NCBI GenBank assembly: GCA_018806915.1
Contig: JAGKQI010000102.1
Coordinates: forward strand, 992,001-1,056,000
Length of the DNA stretch: 64,000 nt
Direction of reading: 5' to 3'
DNA from: Phytophthora colocasiae
Taxonomy: Eukaryota; Oomycota; Peronosporomycetes; Peronosporales; Peronosporaceae
In this document: in pieces, positions 1-10,081 of the stretch
Numbering within the stretch: the stretch's first letter is position 1
Layout: each line of letters starts with the position of its first letter
Made by a program: the position numbers and the translations under genes
The notes under the pieces: generated by a model
What the model was told of the DNA's origin: nothing
The model's input: the letters and a program-made list of their open reading frames with translations, nothing else
The model's database searches: none

Positions 1-63
1 TCCCTATTGGTCATCAACGTCTGGGTGAGATCATCGGTTATCATGAGCTAGAGTTCTTTCATT

Positions 64-536
64 TTACCTGAGTGAAGGTTCATCCCCACTGGAGGCATTC
101 CAATTTTCACCATGCAGCTTCTTGCCAGCTTTCATGAGCCTTGTCCACTCCTCTTCATCACGACGACTTGTCTCTACCCGAGAGGTTACAATCTCTTCGA
201 GTTCGTCGTGATACCGTAGTTGATCTTCACGAGCAGCTAGTTGCTTTTTTAGCTTGCCAATGTATCGCGTCAGGTCCTCTTTTCTCTTCCCAATCTGCTC
301 CAGTACGCCTGTACTTGACTGTTGAAGTTGTAGCGGAGGGTGATATCCTACAGCACAGAAGAGTCATTCTAGTTGGTATTGTGCCTGGAAATGCAAAAGT
401 ACGTACTTGTTCTCCTCTGGCGCTTTTGCATGTGCTGCTGGAGGAAGCCCAAGATGAGTAGTCCCGCCAACACACAGCCGATGATCAAACCTGGCATATT
501 GATCGTCGCCCCCGCTGTCCCTCGAATATTCGGCAT
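64..536 (-). CDS. Small single-pass membrane protein with coiled coil (2 exons)
   Basis: I do not recognise the family. Exon 1 (536..407) starts at ATG 536 and encodes a short N-terminus followed by a hydrophobic stretch at about residues 15-32 (MPGLIIGCVLAGLLILGF) and a basic flank (KRQRR), typical of a membrane anchor. A GTACGT donor and CTGTAG acceptor bound a 59-bp intron (406..348). Exon 2 (347..64) encodes a charged, helix-forming region rich in Lys, Glu and Arg, and ends at TAA (66..64). The predicted product is 137 aa. A donor-like GTAAAA overlaps the stop, so a further exon left of the window is possible. The coding call rests on phase-matched splice sites and on the quality of the coiled-coil reading frame; the function is unknown. 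Confidence 0.55.
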
Positions 537-833
537 TTTTGCTTATTTCACCACAAGCCCAACGTTTGTGCATGCAGTCTCTTCAAAAAGAGGAAGAAGA
601 ACATCTATCCAATCTACATAAGAACTCATCCCTTATTTTTAGGCCAGACTTGGCATGGGAATTCTGGCATATCTACCATTCCATCGCCGATCACAGTTGC
701 TGCCATTCATTACCCGGTGAAACGGACAGATATCTACCAAACGAAGGGGGCAAAACTACAGCGTAGATCGGAGGCATTTATTTGACGTTGTGCTTCCTAA
801 ATTTGTACAAAATAAATAGGAATGGACAGCGCT

Positions 834-1670
834 TCACACGTCTGCAACAAACACATCTTCATCCACAGCAAAGGTGGAAGCGTCGAAACTCAAGTTTGAC
901 GGCTGCTCCGTCGGCATGGGCGCAACCCAATAGTCACTGAAGTCCAGGTTGTCCCAGCTCTCTCCAACATCCACGGGGGACGTCTTGCCTTCAGGCAATG
1001 AGGCCAACGCCTCCATTCCCGAAATCGATTCTAAGCTCTTGCATACAGCGGCAGCGTCGTCCTGCAAGATACGATCCAGAGCTTCCTCGTCCACAGCTTC
1101 AGGGAGACGCTGCAGTTCGGCAGGGGCCGTCTGGAGCATTGAAGCAGGGGTCAGTGGGTGTTCCTCCTTCACCTGAAATCCGTTCCGGTCGTAGACACCG
1201 TCCAGCAGCACTAGATCCTGAAGGAACCAGCTGGTAAGACCCGTGGAAGTAGCTGCAGCTGCAGTTGCAGTCACATTACTCCTGCTGATCTCCTTGGCCT
1301 GCTGTTTAGCACGCAGCTCCTCCTTCATTGCTAAATGGGCGCTGAGTGGAGCGCGACGTGCCCGCTGACGCGGCTTCTTGTGCGCGCGTTGTCTCTTTCC
1401 TGAAGACTCCACGTCTGTAGACGCCTGTGCGCGCGCCTTGCGCTTAAGTTCGAGACGACGTTGGTTCTTGTTGGCCTTCTGGCGGTGGAAGTCGCACAGG
1501 TTGTGAAGTTCGCCATTGCGTTTAAGTGCGCGTGTGTTCCAGCACTTCTTGCTCGGGTAGCGGCACATGCTCTCCGGGTCGTGCACAGGCTGTTCCTGAG
1601 CAATAACAGTCGCCTCGGGCGTCGAAGGGGAGGAGGGAGAAGTGGGGGCACCGGCGCGTGTGGCCATCAT
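834..1670 (-). CDS. C-X6-C-X15-C-X2-H motif protein, paralogue A
   Basis: Predicted 278-aa protein. The start at 1670 is chosen because translation from there begins MMATRAGAP, whereas the further upstream in-frame ATG (1817) adds 49 residues of non-conserved character. Residues 36-62 carry Cys-X6-Cys-X15-Cys-X2-His, embedded in a block with CRYPSKKCWN, KRNG, LCDFHRQKAN and NQRRL. The same block is present in the neighbouring gene at 2616..3335, so the two are paralogues. The spacing would suit a small zinc-binding module, and the basic region after it (about residues 70-120) resembles a nuclear localisation or nucleic-acid-binding tail. The C-terminal half is acidic and low in complexity, like an activation region. 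A nuclear regulatory role is inference only. Confidence 0.7.
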   Translation of the reverse strand: MMATRAGAPTSPSSPSTPEATVIAQEQPVHDPESMCRYPSKKCWNTRALKRNGELHNLCDFHRQKANKNQRRLELKRKARAQASTDVESSGKRQRAHKKPRQRARRAPLSAHLAMKEELRAKQQAKEISRSNVTATAAAATSTGLTSWFLQDLVLLDGVYDRNGFQVKEEHPLTPASMLQTAPAELQRLPEAVDEEALDRILQDDAAAVCKSLESISGMEALASLPEGKTSPVDVGESWDNLDFSDYWVAPMPTEQPSNLSFDASTFAVDEDVFVADV

Positions 1671-2615
1671 GTCGAGCAGTGCGGTGAATTGGAGGCAAAT
1701 GCGCGAATGGCCGGACTCGAGCCACGCACGTCCGTCCGAGGAAGATACCGGCGCCCACCTGCGCAAATCGGACCGGATGGCTACATGGGTGAATTTGATG
1801 AGCAGATGGAAATGCATAAATGGGATCTCAGTTCAATAGTGAAACCAAGTGAACGCCAGTCGAGTGTGGATTTTGGCTTGAATTTCGAGGGATGGCTCAG
1901 AAAATCCGACTTCACTTGAATTGACTGTCGGTGCCACCTCCTTCTGCTGCCTGGAGCGCCAAACACTGAGGGCGAAGCACCGGCCGGTGCTGTCGGTGCG
2001 TCTCTGCTCCGATGACTGGACTGGAGCGGGCAAAAAGCACTTCGATTTGGAGAGTCACGTGCGTGGTTACCAAAGTTGTGCAAGCAATTTGTGACAGAAA
2101 TTGCTGGCAGTGATCAAAGGAGGCTGCGTCGTCGGGTAAACCAAGCCATGCCTCACACTTATGCCTGACTATGGACGCACGCGTGCGGCATGTTGATGGC
2201 ATCAACTTGATGCCGCCCGCCACGGACGGGACAGCGCTGGAATCCACTCGACCCAAATTGTCACTGGCCGTCGGTAAGCAGCGAAAATATCTTGCCACCA
2301 TGTATTATAGCGCTGGTTGTCAACGGTATCAAGACTACGATATTGTGAGCAGCGAGTGGTGGATCTTTAATTCAGATGACGACGTGCGCGAAACATGTCC
2401 GGTGGCGCGCGCGACAATTTGGCATTGATCACACACATCACGATGGAGCAAGACATTGTAGTGGCACAATGCCTCTGATGGAGTCCACAAATGCAATTGA
2501 AGGTACATGTATCGTTGGCAACGATACGCTTTCGTATGGATTCAAACTTTTTCGTTGGTCTCTTCCGCGATGGAAAAAATATTCACTTTAGGTACTTTAC
2601 TTGTGACGAAGAGGT
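1671..2615. other. Intergenic region between the two Cys/His paralogues
   Basis: About 0.95 kb between the start of paralogue A and the stop of paralogue B. Short open frames occur on both strands but none shows domain-like composition, and no splice-supported gene was found. It should hold the promoter of paralogue A and the 3' end of paralogue B. Confidence 0.5.
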
Positions 2616-3335
2616 TTAAATGTTAGCGCGAGTGGTAAGGGAGGGTCCTCGCCGTGTATCCTGCCATGAACTCTGGAGTCCTTTACCTGATCTCGCTACG
2701 GCAGTGGCAATCGGTGGCAGCACTCTAGACGGCGGCGACTGAATGGAAGCATCTTCTGCCTTGGGTGGAGTGAGTGGGTTGCGGTGCATCCATCCAGTAG
2801 CGTCAAAATTGGGCTCCATCTTGGCCATTGCCGCTGCACGAAGCATGGCACGGGGGCTCCTCGGGTACGACGCATGCACCCAAGCAGTAAGAGGAAGTCG
2901 GTTGGACTCACGCCATGAATCCACCTCATTGCTGTACGCTGGTGCGTTGCCCATGGCCACGAGGCCTGCCGCTCGCTGCAGCTCTACGAGTGACGGAGTG
3001 GATCGCGGGGCACGGATGTACTGCGTAGTCAACGGCATGGAGCCCAGTTCCTGCTCGAGCTTGAGCTGAATGGTGTCGCGCATGCGCATACGACGCGCCA
3101 GGTCCGAGAATCCGTTGACGCCCGCGTGCAGTGGTAGGTGATTGCCTAAGCCCAGCGCCTGACCGGCTTTGCGCTTTTTATCCAGACGACGCTGGTTGCT
3201 GTTAGCCTTCTGGCGATGCATCTCGCACAGGTTGTGACGCTCGCCGTTGCGTTTGATGGCGCGCAGATTCCAGCAGCGTTTGCTGGCGTAGCGGCACTTG
3301 AGCGAGCTGAACTCGTCGTCCGTGGTCTGCTGCAT
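2616..3335 (-). CDS. C-X6-C-X15-C-X2-H motif protein, paralogue B
   Basis: Predicted 239-aa single-exon protein. The Cys/His motif lies at the very N-terminus (Cys14 onward: CRYASKRCWN, KRNGERHNLCEMHRQKAN, NQRRL) and matches the motif of the adjacent gene at 834..1670 with identical spacing, C-X6-C-X15-C-X2-H. Outside this block and the basic tail after it the two proteins share little, as expected for an old tandem duplication. The remainder is Pro/Ala/Met-rich with no recognised domain. An oomycete-initiator-like sequence lies about 60 nt upstream and supports the start at 3335. Zinc binding is inferred from the residue pattern; a role in transcription is speculative. Confidence 0.72.
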   Translation of the reverse strand: MQQTTDDEFSSLKCRYASKRCWNLRAIKRNGERHNLCEMHRQKANSNQRRLDKKRKAGQALGLGNHLPLHAGVNGFSDLARRMRMRDTIQLKLEQELGSMPLTTQYIRAPRSTPSLVELQRAAGLVAMGNAPAYSNEVDSWRESNRLPLTAWVHASYPRSPRAMLRAAAMAKMEPNFDATGWMHRNPLTPPKAEDASIQSPPSRVLPPIATAVARSGKGLQSSWQDTRRGPSLTTRANI

Positions 3336-3390
3336 GTTTGTCTCTGGTATTGAAGAGAAGAGTAAGAGAGTGGCTTGTCCGGAAGAGGAC

Positions 3391-3405
3391 GAATTGAAGA
3401 GTGAG
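3391..3405 (-). promoter_or_regulatory. Oomycete initiator-like element
   Basis: On the minus strand the sequence reads CTCACTCTTCAATTC, fitting the pyrimidine-rich YTCAYTYY-type initiator of oomycete genes followed by an AT-rich step. It lies about 56-70 nt upstream of the ATG at 3335. Confidence 0.35.
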
Positions 3406-3599
3406 TGGTTTGCTGCAGCTTACGCTTACTCGCCTTCAAGGTGCAGAATCTTAGCCTGAACTGAGATGTTGACTTTTGCGGTTTGACGTGACTTAGTGAA
3501 AGCAACAGATTTTTGTACGACATACAAATATCAATACATATGTCGACTTTAGGGTGGAGAGACACATGAGAGTGTTGACTTATAGAAGAGGAATGTCGC

Positions 3600-4730
3600 T
3601 TTTTGGTGGTTGGTGCTGATTTATGGTCGGAGTATTCCGTCTCGCCTTCGCGAACTGCTCCGGACCGACATGAGAAGGTCTAGAGCTTAATGCTGCCAGA
3701 TCGTCATGAATCTGGAATATGTGGCGCTGATTCGAGCCCGGACAGCCTACTACGAAAGGCACTGTAGGTGCCGATGACACCGTTGTCGGTGCCCTTTTGG
3801 CCAACACGTAACCCAGGGCCTCAACCGTTTTGCCGTTCCTGATTTTTGTAGTGCGAATCAGTTCCGCTATAATACCACCTTCAGCAAAGTCTTGACGACT
3901 GAAGCAATACGGTGCCTCCACGATTGTGTAGCGAACGTTTGGGGGGCATGCGCGCAAGATCTCCCGCTTATCCTAAACGGTTGAGACTCGTCTGTGACTT
4001 TCAGCTGAAGATGCTGTGAGAGAGCGACGAAAACTGGACTGCAGACGATCTCGGTGTCGAGATTTTCGAGAATAAGCCCGGATCTGGGAGATATATCTTT
4101 GACAGGAATCAGTGGGTTGCCGATGAATGTGGTGCGACGGTCTCTACTTGCGCCAGCGCGGCAAGTTCGCCGAGACTTTCCTCGCACTTAATTGATGGAG
4201 CTCTATTGTGCCGCTGACTCATGGGTGGGTATGGAGGAAAACACTGCGAGAACGTTGCAGTTAAAGTCGGTTGCTGTCACCTTGGTGATCTCGGACAAGT
4301 TGAGCTCCACATCCCTGAACTCAACAGCCGCTACACATGCCAGATCAGCTTGCCTTGTGGTTCGTCCAGCGGACTGTAACATGTTGGCAACTCAGTGTGC
4401 TGTCGAGATGCCAAGTAAGTCTAACACACTCGTCCATAGGAAGCCGGAAGCCGGCATGATGCCTAGATCGTGGTCGTATGTCGTCAAGTCGGCGACAATT
4501 ATCTTTGTCGAGCATCAAGTGGCGACACTGTTCCAAAATGGCTACTGCGAGCCGGAGTTTCTAACTTGGAAATACTGCATGATTCTTGGGCTTGAGCAGT
4601 TGTGAGATCGAGCTGGTTGTTCTCAACGAACGTATCCAGCTTGGCAAGTTGCAAACTAACTTGCAACACCGCACTAATGATCGTGGATGATAATTACCTG
4701 GATACCTATTACACAACTGGCATGTTTGTC
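3600..4730 (-). pseudogene. Decayed coding remnant, possibly from a retroelement
   Basis: Several protein-like stretches occur on the minus strand but never in one open frame. One is a glutamine/leucine-rich helical piece at 4684..4499 that resembles a Gag-type helix and ends in TAA. Another is a beta-strand-like piece near 4350..4220 (FRDVELNLSE). A third, with GNPLIPVKDI, lies near 4110..3970, and a fourth, with RNGKTVEALGY, near 3940..3600. They are separated by stops and frame changes. I could not assign a family; a degenerate transposon or host pseudogene is the most economical reading. Direction is judged only from composition. Confidence 0.28.
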
Positions 4731-5800
4731 ACCAAAACATTAGTGGACTCACTTCAACTCAAGTCGTACTATCCAGATTACTAGTCGCGTTGTGAGTTCG
4801 ACCAACGTATAAGTCGTCGGCAAAGGCTTGCTTTTGACACAAAATCAGTTCCGCCACTTCAAACGAAAACTGCCAGGAAAGTCAGAAGTGAGCTTGCAGC
4901 CACGACATGCGAGAAGATCGACACTTCAACATGGTCCATTCAAAACACAAGTGTAATATCACTTCAACTTCAAGCATACAAATGGCAAGTGTATTAGAAA
5001 ATGATGCAAGATCTTCTTTCTCTTGGTTATTGCAATGGATGACCGCTAGCTCCAACTGCGTAATGATGCCTGTTGCTGGCGAGGATTAAAGAAGCAGTTG
5101 TATCCAAAAAGAGTTGGGTTCACGGTGGATGACAGTCTCGATGCAAGACCAAACTATTTCGATGCTTGTCGTCGAAGACTCAGTGCGCCGACATGAGCTA
5201 TTATCTGCTCTATACCCTGCCAAACTTGCTGGCGCCAGGAAGTGTCTTTCCTTTCCACTCATAAAAATTTGGGTTTGCGCGCATCCTGATTAGACAGTGA
5301 AATTAAAATCTTTGACCGCACTTGACTTGGATCAGGAGTTCGTCCGGTTGTTCGTTTCACGACGACCAACAACCGCTTCAACTTCATGAGAATGTTGCGT
5401 CTACTTAGTACTCCGTGGTATTTGGTTGGGTTGGCGATTTTCACTTGTTTCTAGCCTGAGAGTTTATATTTTTAAAGGTGAAAACTTTGCGAAGCTCCCC
5501 ATTTTAATAGTTAGCGAATATTCGTTCTGCTTGCACGAACACAACACGTTCGTACGCAAAATATGTACTTCACCGTGGAATAATCTATCTCATCCGTCCT
5601 CGGTTTACTGGAGCACATCGTTTGACAGTAGTTCATCCTCAACGGACGAATGTCCAACACTGGTCCGTTTCTCATGAGTCTTACAGCCTGATACTTCTCG
5701 TATTATTATCACATATGCAACCGCCGACAGCGAAACTACCGTACCAGCTTTGAGGTTACCATAGTCGTTCCATTAGATTCTCTTCGATCAATCTGATGAT
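4731..5800. other. Gene-poor spacer upstream of the OSCA-like gene
   Basis: About 1.07 kb with only short, compositionally weak open frames on both strands and no recognisable domain, repeat or splice-supported exon. The right end should contain the promoter of the gene starting at 5801; no clear TATA or initiator match was seen. Confidence 0.45.
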
Positions 5801-8800
5801 ATGGTGAACAAACGCACCAAGAACAGGCAACGAACCTCCACGACAACGCAGAATCTACAAACTTCTGTCAACCGGCCGGAACGACGTCATAGCGAAGCTA
5901 CAGCGTCCACTAAAACAAGCGAGTTAAGCTACGCTGAGCCTGTGATTGACAACGTCGAGCTCTTGCCACCCCAAAGATTGGAGAAAGATGTCGATGTTAC
6001 AGCATTGGAAGAAGGTGAGTATAAGGACGGCAAAAAAACGTTCGCCATGATGTCTCCTCGTCTCGATGCACAATTAGGTGGTTACCTTCCGGATTGTGGT
6101 ACGAAAGAACTCAAGTATCTCTCCTATGCCAAAGTTCTGCGTGATCGGGGGATGACACACCCAATGCGATACTCCAGCTCTCGAGTGGATGCAAGGGGCT
6201 TTGCAATGCCGGAGCGGTATCCTTTGTGTTCCACAGACTTTGGTGCGCACTCGTTTCACCATTTGCCAACAGATTCGAATGTATTGAGTCAATATGGTCT
6301 TGGGATTGCTCTTTACTTCAAATATCTCAAGGTTATGACGTGGCTTTTCCTCCTGCTTGTGGTGATCAGTGCCCCTACTTTAGCGGTCTATATTGCCGGT
6401 GGTGACACTTCAATGGCAGAACTCACTGCTCTTGCACGGCAAGGACTCCCATCGGTCCTAGGTATAACCAGTATTGGGCATCTCAATGAGGCTAGAAGTG
6501 TTTGTGATCAAGCTATTGAAAACACAGAGCTGTCACTCACGTGCTCTGCGGGTGAGATTGGATTTGTGAAGGCGGTTTATTCAACGTACGACTCCCAGGG
6601 TAGCTGTTCATGTCCGGAACGTAACAAGGTGGCTGAAGGTTCTGGTCAATGCCGTGGTGATTCCGAAGGATCTGATTGTCCTTTGGATGGACCTGGATGT
6701 TTTCTTGGTGTTCACCCAGTCTCGCTTCAGCCTTGTTGTTCCTATTCACGTAGTGGAGTAACGAAGACCCCAATGTTCGATAATATGCGGATTCTAGAAA
6801 ATGAAGGATGTGGTTCTACTAAAGCTCAAGAAATTGTCGAAGGACTTTGTCTAGGCAAGAAAAGCTGTACGCTCAATGTTAGTGAGGCGATCACGTATGT
6901 ATGGGAGCCGAACGTTAAGTATGGCACGAATTGCTCGACATCTCCGACTATTGTCACAGTTGACAGTGTTGCCAACATCACAAAGGAGATTTGTGAGACT
7001 GAGCTAAATGATGATAGTGACTATTCGAAGTGTGAACCTAGCAAGCCTCGAGCGTTGATTGTTTATGGTCGATGCTTCACCACGCGTATCGACTTGTCGA
7101 GTGCGTGGAGCCTCAAAACTATTGGCTGGGATTCTATAAGCGTAAGGTTTTGTGTTTGTTTAATTTCTACAGTTTCTAAGTCTAGTTGTGATGTAGCGAC
7201 GCGAATTCTTAGGGCTTGCAGTAGGGTGCGATATCGTTTGCAGTCTAGCGTTCTTCGGGATTGTCGTATGGCTCCGGCGCAAGGAAAAGGAAGCTATAAA
7301 CCACATCACGCAGTATCAAGTCAAGGCTCTCGACTACACGGTGCAGCTTGTACACTTACCGCATCATGATGACCTTAGTCTACTACGGCAGGAGGTGAGC
7401 TGTCCTACTTTTTTGCGCTTTGTTTCTAACTCAATTTTTGGGATTCTTAGATTCGTTTACACTTAGAAGCTGTGTTGAGTAGTGCCCCACCATTTGCAGT
7501 GGAGCTCGATCGTATTCGTGTTGCTGACATCCAATTCGGCAAGAGTGCATCGCGCCACTTACGCTTACTTACTCACCGTGGTGCAGTCGTGCGTCACCTT
7601 GAAATCGCCCAACAGCGCCATGAAAAGCTCCAACTTTTACATGGCCGATTGGATCAACGAGTTTATACCAGACGCGAGAAGCGTCACCTACGTGCTATCC
7701 ACAAATTGAAGGCGAAGCTGTATCGCTTCAACGTTAAGCTCGAGCAGTGGCATGCCCATCACAAGAGATACAATATTTCACAAGCTGTGACTGCTTTCGT
7801 GACTTTCGAGGAAGAGGAAGGTTTCCACCGCTGCCTGCAGGAATATCCAGACCTGGGTTGGTTCCATCGTCTCTTCCAGCCTCACTACAAGCGCCTCCAT
7901 GGTAAAAGACTTCGATTCCGTCCGGCTCCGGACCCAACCGATATCATTTGGGAAAATCTACATCACCCGTTTTGTGAGAGGGTGTGCCGACAACTGGTAA
8001 GCTATTGTCTGTGATTGTCGTTTTTGTGTTGATTCACTACTAAACCATGGGGCACAGTTTGTGGCGTTAATCACGCTAGCTGTGCTATTCCTGAGTTTCG
8101 TATTGATTTTTCTGGCGAAGGAGCAGAAAAGTAAGCTCGAAAGGCAGTTTGGGCGGCCAACTAGTTGCCCAACTCAAGTTCTCAAGACGGACGTCGTTCA
8201 AGATGAACTCAATAAGGCATCGGGACTTGTACCGTACAAAGCTCTCGTCGAATGCTACTGCAAAAGTTTCCTCGTCGATCAGTAAGTTCATTTCAACTAT
8301 TTTTTTTAGGATACGTGATCTAACCTAAAAATCTTCAGTTCTTTCCGAAGCATGATGTACGAAAGCTTCGACAACCCGGAAACAGGGGGGAACAACCTGC
8401 TGTGCCGGTCTTGGGCTTCAACACTCGTGACGACTCAGATTTTGTCCATTGCGTCGGTTCTGTTGGTTGTGGCTGTGAATTTGGTTTTGGCTCGTATTCT
8501 CAACGGCCTTGTGGCCTTAGAGAAGCATCACACCGAGTCGAGTTTGGTCGTGTCACGTGTCACGAAAGTTTTCCTCGCTCAATTTTGCAACACGGCACTG
8601 CTGATGTTGGTTATCAATGCAAACGCAAACTATTTCTCGAAAGCGACGGCTGTGCCGGAGACTGGAACCTCCAACGAAGGTTTTTCACTAGGGGCATTGC
8701 AGATCCTGGACGGGGAGTACTCGGACTTTACTGCGGATTGGTATAACGATATCGGTGTAGCGCTTATGCTCACTATGATCATCAACTCGTTCAGTACCCA

Positions 8801-10006
8801 CGCTTATGTATTGGCAAACTACATCGTGCTGAAGGCTCGCCGTTTTATCGACCGAGGGTATTCTTTTGACCACTCTTTGACAAAGCAAGACACTCAGCGA
8901 GACTTGGAAGCGCTCTACCGTGGACCAAAATTCGATCTAGCTGCACGTTACGCTCAATCTCTCACCTCAATTTTCATCACGTACATGGCAAGTAATCATT
9001 TGAAGAGTAAAATACGCTCGTTGTTAACATTTGTGCATGTAGTTCTCGGCAGGTATGCCACTACTTCACTTTATCGGATTTGGGGCAATGGTCATGACGT
9101 ATTGGGCCGACAAGTTCAGTAAGTCATCCATGTTTCGAACATTTGTGCTTTAACTAACCTGGAATTGCAAATTGAGTAGCATTTCTTCGTATTGCTCGAT
9201 CTCCTCCTCTTTATGACAGCAAATTGGCAACAGCAGCAGGAGCTTTACTGCCGTATGCGGTGTTAATGCACTGCCTCATTGCTATGTGGATGTTCTCGAA
9301 CGACCGCATCTTCGGCTCCGAAAACGACAAAGAGTTTAAACAAGCCACTGCGAACAGCACGTACAGTCCTGGAGACGGGATCCCTATGTTCGACGGAACT
9401 CGTCGTGGGCACTTGCTTTCTCGTGTCACGAGCCCTCAAGTTGTGGTTCTCTTCGCCTTCTTTGTTGCTGGCTGTGCCATCGTAGTCATCCGGGCCTTGC
9501 TCTTCGAATACGTGCCAGCTTTGGTCAGAAGTATACTCCCAGCCCTCGCTCGTTTACTGGAGAAACCACGTGTGCCAAAAGGGATCCCCAACTACTTCGA
9601 CGGTGAGTAGAGCATTGTTCCGAATTGTGACTTGAGTAGCTAACTTTTGTCGTTTATCAGCCATCCCAACCGTTTGTCTGCAGGAAAAAGTAGCCAGCCG
9701 TGCGCAACTTCTTCGACCGGGCCTGCGTGCGAAGTACGAGCGTGCTCTGCTCAGACGTCTCGCACAGGAAGAAACCATGCCGAAAAAGGTTTCCAAACAC
9801 GGCCACACACAAGCTGCAGACCGCAACAACCACGCAAACTGGATCGTCGGCTGTCATTCCTATGGTTCGTCGGGCTCCAATAACCCCCGTTTGTCACAAG
9901 CTAATATTTCTGCTTTTGTACAGCCATCAGTGATAACAAGGAATACGTCGCCAAACTCGCCATCGACTCGCATCTCTCCGAAGAAATCCTCGATCAAATA
10001 TTCTAA
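5801..10006 (+). CDS. OSCA/TMEM63-family mechanosensitive channel with SUEL-type lectin-like insertion (9 exons)
   Basis: Predicted 1247 aa. Exons: 5801..7141, 7197..7394, 7451..7996, 8058..8281, 8339..8987, 9043..9118, 9180..9602, 9661..9864 and 9924..10006, all phase-consistent. The first transmembrane helix is at about residues 178-200. A Cys-rich extracellular segment at about 244-427 has SUEL-lectin features: LTCSAGEIGFVKAVY at its start, CLGKKSCTLNVS later, and a closing VYGRC. The cytosolic loop has the family hallmarks AFVTFEEEEGF and PAPDPTDIIWENL, followed by multiple membrane helices and FSAGMPLLHFIGF plus a PPLYD step typical of the seven-helix pore region. The family forms osmo- or mechanosensitive cation channels in plants and animals; that activity is inferred here. 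The fifth intron uses a GC donor (8988). It converges with the P4-ATPase gene, 75 bp away. Confidence 0.85.
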
Positions 10007-10081
10007 ACACTGGAACGGTATGATACACGCTCGACGTTTATTACCTGTATATCTTCTTTGAACTGTTGAGTGGCTGATAGT

